Of a DNA stretch of 64,000 nucleotides, positions 55,524 through 64,000 are shown piece after piece. Numbering within the stretch: the stretch's first letter is position 1; each line of letters begins with the position of its first letter. The notes beneath the pieces are model-generated. The model was not told where the DNA came from. It made no database searches and saw only the letters and a list, made by a program, of their open reading frames with translations. The translations under genes were made by a program, and so were the position numbers. The stretch is from Phytopythium helicoides (lineage: Eukaryota > Oomycota > Peronosporomycetes > Pythiales > Pythiaceae), in the NCBI GenBank assembly GCA_024867545.1, contig JANFNE010000003.1, forward strand, positions 1,364,001-1,428,000. Reading direction: 5' to 3'.

Positions 55524-56774
55524 CTAGGCCACCAGAGAGGCGATATCGTCTCGGCCGGTCGACTGAAACAGGATCTTGAGCATAACTCGTTGCTTTGCAG
55601 CAAGACGCTCGCCAAATGCTCGTACGAGTGCGCTCCGTACGGCTTTTATCTGGCTCGGTGAAGCTCCGGGTATAGTCGAGCTGGCAGAGTGATCGTGCCC
55701 AAATAGCTCATTGAAGCCTTGTATCAACGTTCTCGTGCTGGAAATTGCAGTGATGCGGAGTCTGGTGCGCGAGATGATTGAGACATTTGCACTGAGGTGG
55801 AAGATTTCTGATGACCACATGACGTCCATGTAACTGTCGAGCTGTTGATGCTTCTGCACCAGTCCGATCGACCTAAGGTTTGATTTTTGAAAATCAAGGA
55901 CGCGGTCTCCTAAAGCGTAAACCCCCTCTGCAATTTTCCTTTCGCTCTGTTTGTGCACAGACACAATTGTTAGTGAAGATCTATTGGAGACGCAAGTAGT
56001 TCCTTACCTCGATGCAGTTGCATACAGTCCTCCAGAACGGAGGAGTTCCTTTTAGCCCAAATCGTAAGAGCATGGCCACCTGATGAAGGTTGCCATCGAT
56101 TTCAACAGCAGATGATAGCTCGAATCGTGGGCATCCGTTGCTGTCCACTTTGATTTCGCTTCGAAGTAAGAAGGGGCTACCAAGCAGGGGAGGAAACTTC
56201 TCGAACACGGAGTTGTTGGTCGCGAGCATCTCTTTCAGCGTCGCTCGTTGCCGCTTGATGGCATCCGCCATTACAGATGCATCAAGCTCAAGATTTGTCT
56301 GCAACACAAAGACACCACTAGTCATTCACCAATGCCGTCTTCACAAATAATCTGCACCATCAAACTCACCAGCTCCGGAGAGAGTGCATCCTGGAGAGCG
56401 TTGATCACTGCGGCGTTGATCGCCAGTCTGCTTCTCAGCGCCATGTTGTCTGCCGTGGCCGTGGTCAGACTGGATACTTGATTCTTTGGCTGTTGCCCAT
56501 GCTGAAGCCGCTTGAGGCGCTCCGTCAGCTCCTCGACACTCAACTTGAGCTCCTCGCGCTCTCGCTTCTTCTTGAGCCTCCTGCGAGCATCCACCTCTCG
56601 ATTTTGCCTTCGTCTCTTGCTCGTCCCTGAAGACCCCGAGTCGCTATCCATTCTGGCCGTGGAGCTACCCGAAGACTCCTCCAATCGAGCAGAAAGCGAA
56701 GCATCTGGTGTCCACGAGTCCACAAACTCGAGCAGCTCGAGTAGTTCCGAGTCGTCCGCGGCGTCACTCGCCAT
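55524..56774 (-). CDS. bZIP-like family protein, LELLEFVD subfamily
   Basis: Intact three-exon gene: 56774-56370, 56298-56008 and 55946-55524, introns 71 and 61 nt. Exon 1: SELLELLEFVDSWTPDAS, a Ser-rich linker, then RRRQNREVDARRRLKKKRER with Asn at the DNA-contact position, and a leucine coil (LKLSVEELTERLKRLQHG). Exon 2: MLATNNSVFEKFPPLLGSPF and VEIDGNLHQVAMLLRFGLKG. Exon 3: YALGDRVLDFQKSNLRSIGL, VSIISRTRLRITAISSTRTL, then RAFGERLAAKQRVMLKILF and a terminal GRDDIASLVA. Its closest relative here is 58042-59283, about 75% identical by eye, in the same orientation and probably a tandem duplicate. Confidence 0.86.
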
Positions 56775-58041
56775 GCTGACTCGGGAATGGCACGAGTCTC
56801 GCGTGGCACGACGTCCGAATTGCCATCATTCCAGTCTAGACGACGCGCATTCCTGGAAGTGTGGTCTCTATCAAGTGGCAGCACGGACAGACACAGCGGG
56901 ACAAGTTCGTGGAGAAACCAAAATCATGAACGCCTTGTTGGCGAGTCTCTATGTACCTACTATCCTGTGGATACTGTTTTTTCACAAGAGGTCACAAGAG
57001 ATTGGAAGTAGTAGGAACTCAACAAGTCTCATTTAACACCACAGCAGCTAGATAAATGTAGCTTTCACAGCGAGTGCGGAACACTGCGCCGCGCAGCGAG
57101 AGACTAGAGTCTGCTCAACTGCATACGTCTTAATGACGCCCCGCTGTAGTCCGGGAAGAAGTTGGCTGGCCGCGCATGTCGACCGAAGTTACGAAGACGT
57201 GTCCCCTCGACAGCGCTCTCGTGCTGAAGTCGTCAAGCTGAACGTCGCGCGCGTTGCTTGGTTTTCGCTGGCGCACGACACTCGCCCATCGACGCAGCTC
57301 TCGAGTGTGGCCGAGCAGCAGCAGACAGACGCAGCTTGGTTTTCGCAAGCGTCCGATAGAGCCGCCACTTGAGCCTCCGTGAAGATCTTGAATCTTGAAC
57401 TTGGACGCGCAGCTGAAGCCGAGGCGAGGTGCTTGGATTTCGCGAACGCCTGGGTCCAGCTGACGCGTGTCTGCTCTTGATCACGAGAGGTTGTGTCTTC
57501 GTCTTGGTTTTCTCGCGCGGTGGATCCTCAAGCGCGTGGCCCTGGGTCGTGGACCGCGGACAGCAGTCGCTTGAGCTCCATCTTGAAACTTGCCAACTGA
57601 GGAGAAAAGAACTTGGGGCGCCCTCGCAAGTTGAAGTCCTAGCTCTTTCATGACATCCCTCCCTTTTTACATGCAAAGTGTATGTGAAGCAAGATGGACA
57701 AGGAGGGATGACACCCTCTGCTTTCCAACGGTCTTGAGAGCAACCAGGTCTCGACACTTGTATTGCAAAGAGGAACGGAGCGAGGAGGCAGACTTGCGAA
57801 CCTGCGCGTTGGCATCCACGATGCAACCAATGAGCTCTCGGCAAGCCTTCAACGCAACCGAGGAATTCAGGAGCGTCTTTGAGTCGCCTTGGCTGTCTTC
57901 ATGACGGTCGATTCCTTGCTGGGTTCCAGGCACTCCATGCTGATGAGAAACAAGCGTGTCATGCAGATACTATCGCACGTAGTTCATGCGGTTATGTCGT
58001 AAGATACGACGTTGGGAACCAAGGGGTTAATGGGAAAGATG
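56775..58041. other. Intergenic interval between tandem bZIP-family genes
   Basis: About 1.27 kb. No gene was recognised. A minus-strand stretch at about 57933-57667 (ALKACRELIGCIVDANAQVR) has helical, coding-like composition but no start context or family match. Confidence 0.35.
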
Positions 58042-59283
58042 TTAGGCAACGAGCGAAGCGACATCGTCTTTGCCAGTTGCAAGCAACAACATCTTGAGAA
58101 TCACACGATGCTTTGCAGCCAGACGGTCACCAAATGCCCGTACAAGAGCGTTCCACACGGCTTGTTTCTGGCTCGGAGAGGTTGTGGATACCTCCGAACT
58201 GTCAGAGACCGCTAACAGCTCTGTGAAGACTTGGATCAACGTTCGTGAACGAGAAACCACGGTGATCCGAAGTCTAGTGCGCGAGGTGATCGAGACGCCA
58301 GCAGTGGGGTGGAAGATCTTCAACGCCCACACGACATCCAAGCAGTCTTCTCTCTGTTGGTGCTTCTGCACCAATCCGACTGATCGAAGACCGGAATTTT
58401 GAAAATCAAGGACGCGGTCTCCAAGAGCGTAAACCCCCTCGGCGGTTTTTCCGTCCCTCTGCCCGTGTATAAACGAATTGTCAGTGGTGGCCTGTGCACA
58501 CAAGCGGAAGCTACAAGTTTCTCACCTCGATGCAGCTGGACACAGTCCCCCAGAACGGAGGAGTGCCTTTTAGCCCGCTTCTTAGGAGCTTGGAGACCTG
58601 AGCGAGATTGCGGTCGACTTCGACTGCGCTAGAGAGCTCAACCCGCGGACATCCGGTGCCGTCCACTCTGAAATCGCATCGAAGTAGGAAGGGGCTGCCA
58701 AGCAGGGGAGGAAACTTCTCGAACACAGAGTTGTTGGTCGCAAGCATCTCTCTCAGAGTTGCTCGTAGAAACTCGATGGTTTGTGCCGTGACTGGTACGT
58801 CAAGCGTCACGCCAACCTACAAAGCTCAGCAATTAGGCTTGCTCAACCAAGAGACTGCGTCCAAATGCTCACCAACTCCATAGAGAGCGCATCCTGTAGA
58901 ACGCTAATGACCGTTGCGTTGATCGCCAGTCTATTTCTCAGCGCCATGTTGTCTGCTTCAGCCGTGGTCCAGCCAGGTATTTCACCCTTTGGCCGTTGCC
59001 CGTGCTGAAGCCTCTTGAGGCGTTCTGTGAGATCCTCGACTCTCCGCTTGAGCTCCTCGCGCTCTCGCTTCTTCTTCAGTCTCCTACGTGCGTCAACTTC
59101 ACGACTTCGCTTTCGCCTCCCTGAAGCTGCTGGTTCGCTCTCATTGCTTCGAGTGGCAGAGAAGTTCGTAGACTCCTCCAGCTGAGGAGGCAGAGAGGCG
59201 CCAGGAGTCCACGAGTCCACGAACTCGAGCAGCTCGAGCAGCACCAAATCGTCCCCATCGACGCGCGTAGTCGGAGTCGACAT
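58042..59283 (-). CDS. bZIP-like family protein, LELLEFVD subfamily
   Basis: Intact three-exon gene: 59283-58873, 58816-58526 and 58458-58042, introns 56 and 67 nt. The start is MSTPTTRVDGDDLVLLELLE (ATG 59283), giving the FVDSWTPGAS motif. The basic region is KRSREVDARRRLKKKREREE, where Ser replaces the Asn found in the sister gene at 55524-56774. A coiled coil follows (RVEDLTERLKRLQHGQ). Exon 2: MLATNNSVFEKFPPLLGSPF. Exon 3: GVYALGDRVLDFQNSGLRSV, VSITSRTRLRITVVSRSRTL and VRAFGDRLAAKHRVILKMLL, ending ATGKDDVASLVA. It is predicted to be nuclear. The Ser substitution could change or weaken DNA-site recognition. Confidence 0.86.
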
Positions 59284-59935
59284 GGCGTTCACTTCGAGCG
59301 AGGAGAAGAGTGCCGGACTGTCGAAAGGCGTGCATAAACCATCACTCCGGAACAGACGACGTGGTAAAAGCGACACTAGAATCCACCTCAAGCCACGCTA
59401 CCATATCACTGGACGAGACACGAAGCCAACTCGAGCCCAAAAGGATATACAGTACAGCACGAGCTTGTGTTGTGGCACGGCCTACTTCGTGAGTGGGTCA
59501 CTGGTTGTGCTCTACTGCCAGGTGATAACCATGCGCTCAAGAGCGCGGTTCCCATCCAATGGAGGAAGAGAACGATTCAAAGCCCATGGGACGGACATAA
59601 CTCCACCTCAGTGCGATCTGCGATGAGTGGCATCTAAGACGAGAGGATGATCATGAGAAATCTAATGCACAGGATGACTGAAGCGGACGAAAGCACCACA
59701 CGCGACGCCCATGCGATGCAATGCAGCTGCCTTTCCATGCCGATCAGCAAGTGCCAATGCAGAAAAGGCAACAAATAGAGCCACACTCCTTGTGCGGAAT
59801 GCGTGTTCGTGGCGGCGTCATTATCCGTGTTGAGACGGGCCAATGGCGGCGCAATCACTTCAAGTTGATGCGCGCACTTTGAGGCCACCGCCAGCCCGTA
59901 TCGATACCTAAAGGCTTCATCGTCACTTGGGCGTC
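59284..59935. promoter_or_regulatory. Divergent promoter interval
   Basis: 650 bp between the starts of two divergent bZIP-family genes. No coding signal or distinct element was recognised. Confidence 0.4.
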
Positions 59936-61282
59936 ATGGACCTGGAGCTGCTGGAGGGCGATGCCGACGACCACGCGGTGGTGGAGGAGGCGCTGGCGCT
60001 GATCGACGAGTTGGCCTCGACCGAATCGCCCAGTTCGCCAAGCAGCAGCCATTCTGTGGAGTCGTCAAAGCAGCGAAAGAAAAGGCGACGTAATGCTGCG
60101 GTGGATGTGGCTCGACGACAGAGGAAGAAGCAGGAGCGAGTTGCGCTTCGAATTGAAGCCCAGAAGCTGGAGGACCGCCTAAAGCTGCTGAGAGCAATGA
60201 AGTCGGCTAAGCTCATGCCGGGTGTGCAGGACATTTCTACGCTACTCGAGTCTACAGATGGTCAAATTGAAATGAGGCGAGAGCGTGCAATTGCCCAAAC
60301 TGAAAAGTTGGTTGCAGCAATGGACCTCAATATGCAACTGCGCGGCGCATTGAAGCAGCAGTGCACGCTCATCGAGGCTGTTCGGACTGCACTAACACAC
60401 CAACAACCAACACAGGTGATGTAGATTTGAAGAGCGATTTCTCGACCTTACACTCATTGACATCCCTTGTTTTCGAGTTGCAGCTACTAGTGCATTCGCC
60501 AGGATTATACTCCACCCGGTTCTACAGGTCTCCAAAAGACAACGCGATCATGGAAATGCTCAAGCGCTCCGCCAAGCAGATTTACGATCAGATTGACGAC
60601 GAGCTTGCCCTGATTTCAACCAGCACGGGACTCTTTTCGAGCAATCTAGCTGTCAAGTTGGATCCCGTATCTGGACCATACTCAGAACATACTACTACGG
60701 CTCTGGTTCCCCAGGGACTTGGTGTTGTGGTCAGGCTTATTGAAGAAGGGTTACTTCAAATCTCACCACCGTGCATTGACTTGAGCCTCCACATCAAGGT
60801 AATTGCTCTTGAGTGTACGAAATGAATCTGTCCACGGAAAACTAATTCTTCATTTGGTGGTTAAACAGACTTGGACTGAGGATATTTGTAATGGGATCGA
60901 GAAAGAATACACGGTCGAACTGCACACTCCAGACAAGAACATCCCGCTCCGCGGACATGGAGTGTTCCGCCTCCACCGAGAGAATGACCGAGTTGCCGTT
61001 GTGTGGTCTAAACAAGTGGCACATACAACTGGACTTTGTTTCCACGAGCGTGCTTGGCTGCTAGTCGCACCATCCCCTGCGAATTCTTCTACTCAAACCA
61101 CCGTTCACTCGTGCTACCATCTCAATGTCGACAAATCTAGCGATATCGACAGCTCTTCAAGAGATGAAGTGTTGTTGGGCTTCATCCAGTCCAAGTTAGT
61201 GACTCGAGCGCGTGATAAGCTTGAGATGATTCAGTTCAAACTCCTCGAAAAAGCAGATGAGATAGCGATCCACGATACGTAA
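59936..61282 (+). CDS. bZIP-like family protein, intact paralogue of 54093-55372
   Basis: Three exons: 59936-60415, 60484-60798 and 60869-61282, introns 68 and 70 nt. It begins MDLELLEGDADDHAVVEEAL ALIDEL, then a Ser-rich linker and KKRRRNAAVDVARRQRKKQE, keeping Asn at the DNA-contact position where the broken paralogue has Ser. A leucine-containing coil follows. Exon 2: MLKRSAKQIYDQIDDELALI and NLAVKLDPVSGPYSEHTTTA. Exon 3: EYTVELHTPDKNIPLRGHGV, AVVWSKQVAHTTGLCFHERA and VHSCYHLNVD, ending in a helix with ARDKLEMIQFKLLEK. All three exons are open and the splice sites are canonical, so this appears functional. Confidence 0.86.
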
Positions 61283-61384
61283 AATGAAAGTTCATCATCT
61301 AGTTCAAGTACACATTCGCACATGAATACAGCCACTACCCGCGAGCCGAAGGCGAGTGCTAGCAATACAGCCACAGCAGTACTG

Positions 61385-62737
61385 CTAGATTTCGATGATT
61401 GAGCATAGTTCGTGGTGTCCAGATTCACGAAGTAATTCGCACTGGAGTTCCTTGAAGCGAGTCCTCATGCGTCTGGTGAGCTTTCCTTGTACAACACCGC
61501 GAAGATGCTCGAACGCAGGCGTTTGGTCTTGTCCGCTACTTGTGCCACTCGTAATTTGATCAGCCGAAACGCGATAGCAACAGCGCACAATACTGTTGTG
61601 AAGAGGATCCAGCGGCGATCGATTGATCAAGATCCACCCCTTCTCGCGAAATTGAAGAGCCCCCGTTGTTTGAACACTGAGCGTACAAAACACCAGCGCT
61701 ACACAATCAGCTAGCTCGTGTCTTTCAAGCATTGTTGCTCCATAAAAGACAACATCGTCGAGTTTGTCATCCGGGAACTGCATTTTGTACTTCACTTCAA
61801 TGCCGCGCTGCGTAACAAGTCGGGACTAGTGTGATTGATCAAGACCAAAAAAGTCAGACACTGCCTGAATGCAACAAATGGCAATTCCAGAACTCACCGT
61901 AGACGAGTAGCGGATCCCGGGAATATTGCTGCGGCGTTTGGATTGCAGCCACTCCCAAATGATATGAATCGTTCCGCCAAGATCGCGCGGAACTGGAGTT
62001 GATGTCAGTAGCTCTACGCATGGCCCAGAAGCAGAGTTTGCAGGACGCACTCGGGAAGAGCTCGACACATCCGACACACTTGCCATCCCAGGTGCCGCCA
62101 TGAAACAGTCGAGAATCGAGCTCGTCATCGAGCTGGACTCGCGCAGCATCGAACGAGCCTCTTTCATGATAGCGTCCGCGAATGGGCACAGAGAAGGAGT
62201 TGTGTCCGAGGGATCATACGGTTTGGTCGACGGCAACAGCAACAGCGCTGCTGCTCCGCATGGAAGACTCGTCGTTGTATTCTCCTGCACTCTTGCGTCG
62301 CTCTGTGCTTTTTTCAGCAGGCTTCCAACTTGTGCAGCCAATTCCAGGTTCTCTGTCAGCCGAGCCCGAAGCTTGCTGTTGAGCTCCTCGCTGGCATCAC
62401 GGAGTCTCTGCTGGTTGCGAGCCTGCTCTTGCCACGGCGAAAGCAAGTCGACATTCTTTTCTGCGTGTGCCCTCCTGTCTTGCCCGAGAAGATCCCTGAG
62501 CTGCTTCTCGTAGTCCTCAGCCTGCTGCTTGAGTTCCTGCCGCTCAGCTCGTCGTCGCTCTCGCCTGCGAACGTCGATTGCAGGGTCCCGCGCTCTTTTC
62601 TTTCGCTTGGGCTCATTACCCACAGAGACCTCCGACGAGCCCGAGTGCCCACACAGCCACTGGGACAGCTGCCGATCGCTCTCCAGCATCGTCAGCGCCG
62701 CCTCGACGGCGTTCAGGTCCAGTTCGTTCAGCTCCAT
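61385..62737 (-). CDS. bZIP-like family protein, two-exon member
   Basis: ATG 62737 (MELNELDLNAVEAALTML) to stop 61385, exons 62737-61898 and 61825-61385 with a 72-nt intron. The N-terminal motif is AVEAALTMLESD. The basic region is RKKRARDPAIDVRRRERRRA, with Asp at the DNA-contact Asn position, and the coil (ELKQQAEDYEKQLRDLLGQD) has irregular heptads. The long middle has SMLRESSSMTSSILDCFMAA and ends LGGTIHIIWEWLQSKRRSNI. Exon 2 has YGATMLERHELADCVALVFC, GALQFREKGWILINRSPLDP and SIVRCCYRVS, a clear copy of the family C-terminal domain. It is divergently paired with the gene at 62808 across only 70 bp. The first intron usual in the family was not seen. Confidence 0.82.
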
Positions 62738-62807
62738 GCTGCGTTGGCACCGGAAGGTTGGGTACTGAAGTCTCGGCAGTCTGGTTATCTGACTGTTGTT
62801 GTCAGTC
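62738..62807. promoter_or_regulatory. 70-bp bidirectional promoter interval
   Basis: Only 70 bp lie between the start codons of two divergent bZIP-family genes with similar basic regions, so transcription start sites must be very close or overlap. The sequence includes a CTGACTGTTGTTGTCAG inverted element (CTGAC/GTCAG, about 62789-62805). Confidence 0.6.
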
Positions 62808-64000
62808 ATGGAGGACGAGATGGCGGCGCTGGAGGCGGCGCTGGCGCTGCTGGACGAGTTCCCGGCGCCCGACGACTTGCTGTTTGCTGCGCAGGAGGAC
62901 GAGGAGCTCGAGCTGCTGCCTGCGGCGGCTTCTGGGCCCAAAACCGGCGAGAAGAAGCGCGTTCGCGACCCGGAAGTCGACCGGAGGCGGAGGCAGCGAC
63001 GCCGGCTGGAGCGAGATGAGCTGCAACACCAGGTGGAGCAGTACGAGCTGCAAGTGGCAGCGCTCAAGGTGGTGACGCGGTGGAGGAGTGGAGGAGAGCG
63101 CGGTCAGTGGAAGGACGCCGCCAAGCGGCAAGCTCAGGCGAGGAAGGAGGCAGAGGAGACGAACTCCTGGCTCCGAGCGGCACTGCACTCGTTCATGGAC
63201 GTTGGAGCGCGTCTCAAGCAGGGATACATCTGCTCATCTCCATGGAAGCGGTGCGCGCAGCTTGGCTTGTAGGCTGCGAGGCTGAAAAACTTGACGAGAG
63301 GCAACATGGTGTTGCACAGGACCAGCCAGCTGACGAGAATCGAGACACGGCTGTTATTCCGCTCACCAAGGACTACCGAGCTGTAGTGACGACCCCGCCG
63401 CTCTTCCACTCCGAGCCATCCCATGAGTCGATGGCTCGTGAAGTTCGGCTTTTGCTTCAGGACACGTTTCAGGCGACTGACGTGGTTTTTGGTCGCCATG
63501 GACGTATTGATTCGCCCGAGATCTCACTGTCGTCGAGTGTGTGGCCGCTCCAAAGTGGCAACGGAGACTGCGTCGAGCAAGTTGCGTCGACGCCGCTGCA
63601 GTGTAATTTTCAGAAGAGCGTTGAGCTCCTGCAGCTGTGGATGGTGAAACATTTCGGCTACACGATCAACGGCGTCTCGTACTCCGACATCGTGAGTACC
63701 ATCTTGCCTGATCGGAGCACGAAGTATTTACTAACATGCTTCATTCGCATCCCAGGCCAAGCGACTCTCAGGAAACCTCGTTGAAGTGCGAAGCAACGTG
63801 GAGTTGGGTGGCCCGCTAAATTCCACTGTCTGCCGTTGGGTATCTGCATACGAACGGCACGAAGACGCTGACCAAGTGACAATTGTGTACTCGACTCTGA
63901 TCGCACATCCGGACAATAAACTGCGCTTCCAGCAGCGCGGGTGGATCATTATTACTCCTTCACCTACGAATCCAGCCCAGATGAGTCACGTGAAGACGTG
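62808..64000 (+). CDS. bZIP-like family protein (3' end beyond window)
   Basis: Start MEDEMAALEAALALLDEF (ATG 62808). The basic region KKRVRDPEVDRRRRQRRRLE has Asp at the DNA-contact position, as in its divergent neighbour, followed by a coil (DELQHQVEQYELQVAAL). The first splice is uncertain: the exon-1 frame ends with TAG at about 63270, and exon 2 (ADENRDTAVIPLTKDY onward) lies in another frame. Introns 63251-63300 or 63211-63272 would both join them. Exon 2 carries MAREVRLLLQDTFQATDVVF and ends at 63691. Intron 63692-63755 leads to exon 3 with LSGNLVEVRSNVELGGPLNS and LRFQQRGWIIITPSPTNP, cut by the window edge. No disruption is visible. Confidence 0.75.

Noticed and set aside
57233..57844. 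203-codon minus-strand ORF
   Set aside because: Arg/Ser/Cys-rich composition with no motif or paralogue; frames in this interval are fragmentary.

Overview
The window looks like a chromosomal segment of an oomycete (Phytophthora/Pythium type). The evidence is protein-level: a dense family of bZIP-like coiled-coil proteins with a conserved C-terminal domain (many oomycete annotations, from memory, call these 'M96 mating-specific' or START-like proteins); secreted PAN/Apple + CBM1 proteins of the CBEL type; oomycete-style ankyrin proteins with WLHxNRxEGCT repeats; and eukaryotic gene structure with short GT-AG introns of about 50-90 nt. No RNA genes, CRISPR arrays or intact transposons were recognised. 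All calls come from reading the sequence; no database search was run.

Layout. 1-4.5 kb: the 5' part of an RGG-rich, ZNFX1-like gene, then a Fic-domain gene and gene-poor DNA with a PDZ-like relic. 4.5-8 kb: two glutaredoxin-2-like genes flanking a bZIP-family gene. 8.1-11.7 kb: a multi-exon gene joining ankyrin repeats, a GAF-like region, an unclassified region with a CxxC/GHIH motif, and a Fic domain; the gene at 1.3-3.1 kb is its inverted paralogue. 12-19.5 kb: a pair of small paralogous unknown genes, an ankyrin gene with several decayed relatives, and a secreted serine carboxypeptidase. 19.5-21 kb: an isolated bZIP-family gene. 21.5-33.8 kb: three tandem CBEL-like genes whose Thr-Pro linkers are about 1165, 495 and 188 residues long. 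34-35.2 kb: a secreted quercetinase-like bicupin. 35.9-64 kb: fifteen more bZIP-family genes or fragments on alternating strands, including a 2.45-kb inverted duplication (41.93-44.38 and 48.39-50.85 kb).

The secreted proteins (CBEL-like, carboxypeptidase, bicupin) fit extracellular contact with plant-derived material, as expected for a plant-associated or saprotrophic oomycete. The bZIP cluster is best read as a fast-evolving regulator family: its members differ at the normally invariant DNA-contacting Asn of the basic region, and paralogues show patchy homogenisation suggestive of gene conversion. Several genes carry single-base frameshifts (near 5580, 8740, 34360, 43210, 45613, 51580 and 51925) and one carries a premature stop (54156). 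Some may be residual assembly indels, so the broken/intact calls should be checked against raw reads.
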